A stretch of DNA of 5,361 nt, taken from the NCBI GenBank assembly GCA_003354225.1, contig PIVH01000613.1, positions 1-5,361 of the forward strand, in the 5' to 3' direction. Both the position numbers and the translations under genes were made by a program. The number at the start of each line of letters is the position of its first letter. Position 1 is the first letter of the stretch. The notes below the pieces were generated by a model that saw nothing but the letters and a program-made list of their open reading frames with translations, had not been told where the DNA came from and did not search any database. Positions 1 through 4,912 of this stretch are shown here, piece by piece. The stretch is from Globobulimina sp. (lineage: Eukaryota > Foraminifera > Rotaliida).

Positions 1-2
1 AT

Positions 3-764
3 TCCAGACCTTCCCCAATATCAACGACCAGCAAACAGAAAATATTGTGGCGTCCATCGTTACAAATAATATATAATGATGAATTATTGTTGCATACATT
101 AATTAAATTTATGCGACAATCATATAATTCTGAAAACATTTTATTTTTATTATCTGTCCGAAAATTACAAACTGTTTATAAAGCAAACGATGCAAATTCT
201 GAAATTGTTTCAATTTATAATTTATATATTAATCAAAGTTCAACCTATCAAATAAATATTAGTTCTCATTGTTATCTCAATATAATGTCCAAACATCATT
301 TATGTCATACTTTGAGCATCAAACAACAACATTGTATGTTTGATTTATGCGTGGATGAAATTGAAAGGTTAATGATAACGTCAATATTGCCATCCTTTTA
401 TAGATCGCCATTGTTTCAATGTAGTGCTAAGCAATGCAGATATTATGGACGTAATTGTCTTGAAACTCCTTCAAAAAATTGTTTACATTCATATTCAATT
501 CGAACTGAAAAGAAAAGCTCTACGCCTTCGTTGCGAGCATATAAAATGAGGATAAATGAAATGGAATATGGTGATATTATAAATTGCGAACACTTTGTAC
601 AACCTCTATTTGTGAGGGAAAGGAGACCATGTTTCTTACTGCATGTTAAGTGGAACCGTATCTGTGTGCTTTTTTATGTTTGCGATATATATTTATATTA
701 TTATATGCAGAGCGTTACGGACATAGCAAAGGATGTGGATATCGATATAGATCAAGACTTTTAA
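3..764 (+). CDS. RGS-domain protein, 3' part (5' end outside window)
   Basis: The frame is open from base 3 with no stop and no convincing start, so this is the C-terminal part of a longer protein. Bases about 54-416 encode a region matching the RGS fold, the GTPase-accelerating domain for G-protein alpha subunits. Visible hallmarks are the helix with SENILFLLSV (family pattern 'x-E-N-I-x-F-W'), then EIVSIYNLYI, then YQINIS (family 'iNi'), then CMFDLCVDEIERLM ('mFd-a...i..lm'), and a final PSFYRSPLF ('prFl-s..f'). The usual Trp after ENILF is Leu here. After the domain comes a Cys/Lys/Ser-rich tail. A probable 99-nt in-frame intron (612-710) would join ...VQPLF to SVTDIAKD and end the protein in an acidic tail, DVDIDIDQDF. 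The domain would dampen heterotrimeric G-protein signalling at the inner membrane face. What lies upstream (membrane segments, DEP, kinase) cannot be seen. The domain call is fairly firm; the full architecture is unknown. Confidence 0.75.
   Translation, partial: SRPSPISTTSKQKILWRPSLQIIYNDELLLHTLIKFMRQSYNSENILFLLSVRKLQTVYKANDANSEIVSIYNLYINQSSTYQINISSHCYLNIMSKHHLCHTLSIKQQHCMFDLCVDEIERLMITSILPSFYRSPLFQCSAKQCRYYGRNCLETPSKNCLHSYSIRTEKKSSTPSLRAYKMRINEMEYGDIINCEHFVQPLFVRERRPCFLLHVKWNRICVLFYVCDIYLYYYMQSVTDIAKDVDIDIDQDF
612..710 (+). other. Probable phase-0 intron in the RGS gene
   Basis: It starts GTGAGG and ends ATATGCAG, is 99 nt long and more AT/T-rich than its flanks, with a T-run (670-675) upstream of the acceptor. 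It lies between codons, is divisible by three and has no stop, so retention would add 33 residues (a Phe/Tyr/Cys-rich stretch unlike the acidic tail that follows). The contrast in composition favours splicing. No transcript evidence is visible. Confidence 0.5.
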
Positions 765-1117
765 GTGAAGTATAAAATAGGATACAAATATTATTCTCTA
801 CCACTTTTACCAATATTTGTAAAATATAGGTTTTATGTGTTGACTGTAATAATGTTTCCACGTACTATTTTTAATTACATTTTATATATAGTTCTTCGCG
901 CCAGTTACAAACACTCAGTCAGGAATCAGGATGTAAATCCGACTCCAGCTAGGCTTACAAATAAGTATACGTAGTAGCAGTGTTTCCGTTTTTTCATTTC
1001 TATCGTCTACGTAAAGGTTTCTGAAAATATTTATAACATTTAATTAGAGACGTACAGTGCAGTATACTTCCAGCAGAATTTTGTTTTTTTGTGAGGGAAA
1101 TATGATTATCAAACCTC

Positions 1118-1185
1118 AATAAAGTACTGTACATTGTGTATACAGTAAATAAAGTACAACTAAATATATACAGCCAATAAAGTAC
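1118..1185. repeat. Three AATAAAGTAC direct repeats, about 28-30 bp period
   Basis: The 10-mer AATAAAGTAC occurs exactly at 1118-1127, 1148-1157 and 1176-1185. The last two are embedded in a longer shared unit, TATACAG-NN-AATAAAGTAC (1139-1157 and 1167-1185, period 28). Each contains a canonical polyadenylation hexamer. This may be a decayed minisatellite or a cluster of 3'-end signals. Confidence 0.8.
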
Positions 1186-1217
1186 ATGCGTGTACAGTGT
1201 AAATCACGTTGAAAAAC

Positions 1218-1287
1218 GTACATTATGTAAAATGTACTGTACATTATGTAAAATGTACTGTACATTATGAAAATGTACTGAACATTT
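1218..1287. repeat. Tandem 21-bp palindromic minisatellite (three units plus a partial)
   Basis: Unit 1 spans 1218-1238, unit 2 spans 1239-1259 (identical to unit 1), and unit 3 spans 1260-1279 (one T lost). A partial, mutated unit runs 1280-1287. Each unit is itself an inverted repeat: GTACATT, a six-base loop, then AATGTAC, so every copy can form a 7-bp hairpin, and neighbouring copies can pair with each other. Related GTAC-containing words continue to the left in the AATAAAGTAC cluster. Confidence 0.9.
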
Positions 1288-1416
1288 GCGAGATCACTCT
1301 TAAAAACACAAAAACAAGAAATTAACATTTAAAATTTACATTTAGCATAAAACGGTATTAATATATATTTAAAATTAAAAGAAATATGTAAATCAGACAA
1401 ACGTACGTTAATGTTT

Positions 1417-2079
1417 TCATTCTTCAATGTAGGTTTGGTTAAATTTTGTTAATTGAACGGAACAATTTTTTCTCATTCTCACACCAAAATAATATGTACC
1501 GGTTAATGAAATCTTACACTCCGTACATTCGTCAGCATCATTGATAAAATATCGTAATATCCGCTGTTTGGTATTAATCTGCAATGTCACAATATCATTA
1601 ATATCAAACTGATGGGCATAAATTAGACAGTTTTCATTTTCATTTTCAATCACACCATAATTGGAATACCCGTAACAAATTTGCTTGAGTCGATATGAAT
1701 TTGCAATGCCAATTGTTATCAGGGAGCCGTACGTATTTTGAGGCAACTTTAATATTCGAATATTCCATTCATAAATACATGTTTTATTGAAATCTATTAA
1801 CAATGAACCGTAAACAATATGGTGTATCTTGGCATGCGGTGCTTGTAAGATGGACACAATCTGATTTTTTGGGTTCAATTTGATGATTTCTTTTTTGTAT
1901 AAGCTTCTGAAACTTTCACGTTGATAATAATAATCTAATACAAGATATGTAATTAATAAAGGTATGTTATAAAATGCAATATCGCCTGGAAACAGCTCTT
2001 GTTTTTTTCGAATATAACCATTCACACAATATTTTGTGCGGTGTGGAACAAGGTTGATCCATTCGAAAGTTGTTGTCAT
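1417..2079 (-). CDS. SPRY/B30.2-like domain protein with N-terminal helical motif
   Basis: This is a complete 220-residue frame with ATG at 2079-2077 and a TGA stop. Residues 29-59 form a hydrophobic-aromatic helical segment containing IPLLITYLVLDYYY, which recurs in the divergent neighbour. Residues about 100-216 look like a SPRY/B30.2 beta-sandwich: YEWNIRIL (family 'W.v.i'), then YGSLITIGIA ('iiGia'), YGYSNYGVIEN, then NDIVTLQINTKQRILRYFIN (family 'GDiV.v.ld...+.l.FfiN'), and a closing YYFGVRMRKNCSVQLTKF ('y.pavs......v.l..F'). SPRY domains are protein-binding surfaces used as specificity modules. No RING, B-box or coiled coil is present, so partner and role are unknown. No signal peptide is visible, so a cytosolic protein is expected. 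Assignment rests on pattern reading; domain type moderately sure, function unknown. Confidence 0.7.
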   Translation of the reverse strand: MTTTFEWINLVPHRTKYCVNGYIRKKQELFPGDIAFYNIPLLITYLVLDYYYQRESFRSLYKKEIIKLNPKNQIVSILQAPHAKIHHIVYGSLLIDFNKTCIYEWNIRILKLPQNTYGSLITIGIANSYRLKQICYGYSNYGVIENENENCLIYAHQFDINDIVTLQINTKQRILRYFINDADECTECKISLTGTYYFGVRMRKNCSVQLTKFNQTYIEE

Positions 2080-2202
2080 TTTGCAAGTAGATAAATTTGT
2101 AGATATGTAGATAAATCTGAAGATATACTAGTTAAAGGTGAATTAAAATGTTGTTTTCGGTTTATCTGTGCATCAAAAAAAACAAAACATTTACTCAACA
2201 TC
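2080..2202. promoter_or_regulatory. Shared intergenic region of two divergent genes
   Basis: Only 123 bp separate the start codons of the minus-strand SPRY-like gene and the plus-strand CaaX protein gene, so the promoters of both must lie here or inside the genes. The stretch contains a tandem 20-bp duplication (listed separately) rich in GATA words and an A-run (2176-2186) just before the plus-strand start. No clear TATA box or initiator can be assigned. Confidence 0.5.
2087..2126. repeat. Two tandem 20-bp units rich in GATA words
   Basis: Units 2087-2106 and 2107-2126 are identical at 18 of 20 positions, differing at unit positions 11 (T/C) and 14 (T/A). Each carries AGATAAAT and AGATAT, giving four GATA cores in 40 bp, immediately upstream of the minus-strand gene. 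They could be transcription-factor sites or a simple duplication. Confidence 0.75.
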
Positions 2203-2760
2203 ATGGTAGAAAGAAGGTTACAATTTATTAAACATGGTTTAATGCATAATGCGATATCTGATGATAAAATTAAATCTTTTATGAAAAAAATGGATGATAA
2301 TGGATATGATTACGATGCAATAAAGGCGGATGTGGCTAATAAGGATTCATCATTTTTATTGAAGTTCTGTCGTGATGAACTTATTTCGAATCAATTGTTC
2401 GACATATTGCTGCAAACAATTAATAATATAGAAAAAAGTGTTAATATTGAAATTCCGCAATTGAAAAAGGTGGAGGATCGCACTCAATGCACAGTATTTG
2501 GGTTCATTCGAGAATGTGAATTATCATTTAGCAATATGCTGATTCCGCCATTGATATCTTATATATGTTTGTCGTATTACTATATTCCAATTGAACCGCT
2601 AAAATTATCAAATAATGATTCAATATACGATCTATTAGAAGAAGGATATCGATATAGCTGGGATACCGATTCTATGCTTGTTGCAAAATCGCAGGATTTG
2701 AGTTGTGAATCAAAAATATTTTACAAGAAACAAAAAAAAAAGCGATGCGTTATAATGTGA
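2203..2760 (+). CDS. Helical protein with C-terminal polybasic CaaX box (CVIM)
   Basis: This is a complete 185-residue frame from ATG 2203 to TGA. The final four residues, CVIM, form a CaaX prenylation signal (Cys-aliphatic-aliphatic-Met; Met at the last position favours farnesyltransferase), preceded by the basic run KKQKKKR. A polybasic stretch plus CVIM is the membrane-anchor arrangement known from K-Ras4B. There is no GTPase domain: no P-loop or NKxD is visible, so only the anchor is alike. Residues 1-80 are predicted helical and charged, with FLLKFCRDELISNQLFDILLQTINNI resembling an amphipathic helix bundle. Residues 105-130 hold IPPLISYICLSYYY, the motif shared with the divergent SPRY-like neighbour. 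The C-terminal third has a second acidic region (NNDSIYDLLEEGY). Expected location is the inner face of a membrane. Family unrecognised; role unknown. Confidence 0.75.
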   Translation: MVERRLQFIKHGLMHNAISDDKIKSFMKKMDDNGYDYDAIKADVANKDSSFLLKFCRDELISNQLFDILLQTINNIEKSVNIEIPQLKKVEDRTQCTVFGFIRECELSFSNMLIPPLISYICLSYYYIPIEPLKLSNNDSIYDLLEEGYRYSWDTDSMLVAKSQDLSCESKIFYKKQKKKRCVIM

Positions 2761-2933
2761 TAAGTTAATAATGAGTGTTTGCTGTGTTTTTTTGGTGATT
2801 ACGAATTTTGTGTTGTGTTTGAAATTCCCGTTTGGGAGAAATATTTTGCGAATTACAAATGTGTTACCCACAAAAAAAAACTTAAGTTCACTTCTTGGAA
2901 CATCCAAACGCAATCAACGGAACAGACGGCAAA

Positions 2934-3910
2934 ATGAAATTAATTGTTTCAATGCTACTTCTCAATCAATTGGCACAATCTTTCAAAATGGGTACATTGA
3001 TAACATGGTTCGTCCTATTTGCACAGATTTGTATACCAAATATATTATGTTACTGCATATAGTCTTGAACAAAATGTAGAAACTCCATATGGCTTTAAAG
3101 AAAAAGACACGTGGGGCAATGCACTAAGTATAGAATGCGACGAATATCCTGATTTATGTAAAATATATGCTGAACAAGAGCCATTCGCCGGCGAGGGAGA
3201 TGTTTGTGGTATGTGACTTATATGGATATATATATATAAGATAAGAAATTAATTTGTGGGAAACAGATCATACAGATCCAATATCAGCGACAACAAGAAA
3301 TGCTTGCAAATTTGCAGTAATGTTTGGTGAAGAAATCGACGAAGAGAGGACTTGGTCATGGAAATGTGCAGAACTCAGTCAATGTCCATTGCCAGGACGT
3401 GTAGGATGTTTAATTACAGATAAACGTATAATGTGTTGCTGTCAGGATGATTTTTGTACATCGGATCCACTGTATGCACAGTATGCGGCGTGGGGAAGAC
3501 CTGATCATTGGCCACCAAATTATGAGGAAATACTAGCGATTGACAGTGGTGATATTGTTGTTGAAGTGGATATTCCTGGATATGGAAGTGTAGAATCTTC
3601 CGACGAATCATATGAATCACACGAATCTGAACAACAATCGCCAGAATCACAAGAATCGGGTCCAAATTATAATTATGACGATGCGCGATTGTATTTATAT
3701 GCAAAACAAGGAAGAGAAAAAGTGATTGAACATCCAGCATTTGTATCGAATAATAATGGTGAAATTATCTCTGTTGCTCAAATATTATTAATATTTACAT
3801 ATTTTATTGTGGGTATATTCTGTATGGGAACTGGTGTTTTTATTGGATCAAAATGGGGAAATAGTGTTGTTCAAAAACAACAAGTAAAAAATGAATTTGG
3901 TGATTTATGA
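2934..3910 (+). CDS. Spliced type I membrane protein with cysteine-rich ectodomain
   Basis: ATG 2934 begins a classic signal peptide (MKLIVSMLLLNQLA-QS). That frame stops at 3063, so an intron must connect it to the frame open across 3080-3208. Two joins keep the frame: 2992-3079 (88 nt, total 276 residues) or 3008-3062 (55 nt, 287 residues). A well-supported second intron, 3209-3266, then joins GEGDVC to the last exon. The ectodomain has eleven cysteines, ending CLITDKRIMCCCQDDFC; the CCxxDxC ending recalls three-finger (Ly6/activin-receptor-like) domains, but the spacing is not a clean match. A Ser/Glu-rich stalk follows (bases about 3592-3660, repeated ES pairs), then one transmembrane helix (about 3766-3846, AQILLIFTYFIVGIFCMG...), and a short tail, SKWGNSVVQKQQVKNEFGDL. 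The topology is that of a small cell-surface receptor or adhesion protein. No kinase or enzymatic domain is present. Ligand and function unknown. An alternative upstream start at 2771 (frame joined through 2992/3062) lies only 10 bp after the preceding gene's stop and seems less likely. Confidence 0.65.
3209..3266 (+). other. Intron (58 nt, phase 1)
   Basis: It begins GTATGT, a strong donor, and ends GGAAACAG. Inside is an AT repeat (ATATATATATA) and in-frame stops, while both flanking exons are cysteine-rich and continuous in character. The split codon becomes GAT (Asp). A second acceptor, ATACAG ending at 3275, is also in frame and would remove three residues (His-Thr-Asp). Confidence 0.8.
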
Positions 3911-4156
3911 AAATTATTATACTTTGTAATATGCTATGACTTTGTATATTTATAATGAATTATTACGTTCAATTCACACATTACTGTATTGAGTCTATTG
4001 ACGTACGCGTTCTTTTCAAAAAACGTTGCTTGGATCCATGTTTTTAAGGTTTTCTTAATTCGTAATCTTTGCGCAACTTGAAATTCATCATTATTCGTTA
4101 ATCCTTGCGCAACTTTATAGTTATAATATGTCTTTGTTTGGTGTCAAAGTCGATAC
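3911..4156. other. Intergenic region upstream of the 7TM-like gene
   Basis: This 246-bp AT-rich stretch holds the 3' UTR of the membrane-protein gene and the 5' region of the next. There is no canonical AATAAA after the 3910 stop; TATTTATAATGAAT (3948-3961) is the nearest A/T-rich candidate. The only structure I see is the direct repeat pair at 4058-4115. Confidence 0.5.
4058..4115. repeat. Imperfect direct repeat pair with TTGCGCAACTT core
   Basis: Copies at 4058-4079 and 4093-4115 (period about 35 bp) share ATTCGT, AATC and an exact TTGCGCAACTT. The second has one inserted T and one T-to-C change. The core TTGCGCAA is a perfect 8-bp palindrome, as expected for a dimeric DNA-binding factor (it has the form of a bZIP C/EBP-type half-site pair). 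The pair sits 42-99 bp upstream of the 7TM-like start, a promoter-like position. Confidence 0.75.
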
Positions 4157-4768
4157 ATGGGCATGTTACTATACTCATACATTTTTATATACAATGACAA
4201 TAAAACCAACAAAACAAACAAATCCCAGGCAACGCGCGAGACGACGGCTATTTCAACAATGGTCGTTCAATCTGTGTGCTTATTAATATCATTCACTTTG
4301 TTATGTATTCGAACTAGTCATATCATCAAACAACGAAAACAGATTAGGAAGAATAGCAGACTCGCTTTGCTCACACTCTCTCAATTATTAATGATGATAT
4401 TTAGTTGTTTTTACATGTTCACACATGAATGGAATTATATTCATTTTTATTATTCCTCCAACTCGTTTGATTGTGGTTTATGGTATGCATTACTTATGAC
4501 ATCTTTATGTTTCACTCCATTCTTTTGTTCATATTTTTAATGCTACGCTCAACCTTCGTTTTTGAAGGCTCATTTTTTGACATTTCATTAAAAATTAGTA
4601 TATTCATCATTGTTATTACAACCGTCGGCAATTTACTGTCGTTAACGTTAATTATTATTGATTTTAGACCATATTTATTGTTACCAAATGTTGGATTTTG
4701 TTGGAGAACACTGGACAGATCGGTGTTGGTGGCATGGCAACGTTCCATTTATTCAATTGTGTCATATG
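4157..4768 (+). CDS. Multi-pass GPCR-like membrane protein, 5' part, with a one-base frame break
   Basis: From ATG 4157 the protein has a short N-terminus with three successive N-glycosylation sequons (NKT, NKT, NKS at residues 15-23), fitting an extracellular N-terminus. Membrane segment 1 is about residues 31-52 (TMVVQSVCLLISFTLLCI), followed by a basic loop (KQRKQIRK). Segment 2 is about 68-88 (ALLTLSQLLMMIFSCFYMF). A loop with Cys106 leads to segment 3 (LWYALLMTSLCFTPFFCSYF), where the frame meets TAA at 4538-4540. The adjacent frame continues directly with LMLRSTFVFEGSFFDISLK and segment 4 (ISIFIIVITTVGNLLSLTLIII). Amino-acid character is unbroken across the shift, so one base is probably missing in the T-run 4534-4538, by sequencing error or mutation. 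The downstream limit is uncertain: a possible donor GTTAAGT lies at 4769, and bacterial-looking DNA begins soon after. Four of perhaps seven helices are present. Type and topology moderately sure; ligand unknown. Confidence 0.6.
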
Positions 4769-4841
4769 TTAAGTGCAGCCAAATAAAAACACTTAATTCT
4801 GAAATCACCCTTGCCTGACGACTTTCTTCTGCACTACTCAT
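4749..4841 (-). pseudogene. Short bacterial-looking ORF start, cut by the junction
   Basis: ATG at 4841-4839 begins MSSAEESRQARVISEL and reaches TAA after 30 codons. A weak ribosome-binding-like AGGG lies about nine bases upstream. It follows the diguanylate cyclase gene on the same strand by about 70 bp, as a next bacterial gene would. The first 15 or so residues have bacterial codon choice; the later ones (FIWLHLTYDTIE) probably come from the eukaryotic DNA. I do not recognise the protein. It may also be chance. Confidence 0.3.
4769..4840. other. Probable junction between eukaryotic and bacterial DNA
   Basis: Left of here the DNA is AT-rich and encodes a eukaryotic-style membrane protein; right of here, on the other strand, codon use, GC content and gene content are bacterial. 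No repeat, transposon end or att-like site is visible at the change, so the join looks like a chimeric assembly or ligation. The exact base cannot be fixed because frames on both sides stay open for a short distance; a range of 4690-4840 is possible. Confidence 0.5.
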
Positions 4842-4912
4842 ACGTACATTCCCTAAAATTTGTTTAGTTTACAATACCCTTCGCTTATTACAGGATACCA
4901 TAGCAGCAATTA

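Larger units (their letters stand above)
765..1416. other. Non-coding stretch between convergent genes
   Basis: This AT-rich stretch separates the RGS stop from the stop of the minus-strand SPRY gene, so it should carry both 3' UTRs. Its short open frames have no domain-like composition. From 765 to about 1115 I see nothing structured. From 1118 to 1287 there are two repeat clusters, listed separately. Three AATAAA hexamers on the plus strand (1118, 1148, 1176) could serve as polyadenylation signals for the RGS gene, though they lie over 350 bp from its stop. Confidence 0.6.

Noticed and set aside
765-974. Open frame of 69 codons on the plus strand directly after the RGS stop
   Set aside because: No usable start in its first codons, low-complexity Tyr/Leu/Ile composition from AT-rich DNA, and no motif; treated as chance.
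1116-1328. Minus-strand open frame with repeated MYSTFYI units
   Set aside because: The peptide repeat is just the translation of the palindromic 21-bp minisatellite; flanks show no coding character.
2710-2913. Minus-strand open frame overlapping the 3' end of the CaaX protein gene
   Set aside because: Lies opposite a better-supported gene and is built mostly from T/A runs.
3414-3740. Minus-strand 108-codon frame opposite the Ser/Glu stalk
   Set aside because: A shadow of the last exon of the membrane-protein gene; composition (His/Val/Leu-rich) reflects the antisense of its codons.
4128-4289. Plus-strand frame beginning MSLFGVKVDTWACYY, overlapping the 7TM start
   Set aside because: It has a plausible start but ends before the membrane segments, which lie in another frame with glycosylation sites and helices; kept only as a possible alternative first exon.
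4483-4598. Intron (GTATGC...ATTAG, 116 nt) as explanation of the frame change in the 7TM gene
   Set aside because: Frame-compatible, but it would remove a good third helix and the LMLRSTFVFEGS loop that continue the membrane-protein pattern; a one-base loss is simpler.
4688-4789. Plus-strand short frame beginning MLDFVGEHWTDR and ending in TAA at 4787-4789
   Set aside because: It looks protein-like but has no open frame behind it and could be the end of an exon or chance near the junction; too little to support.
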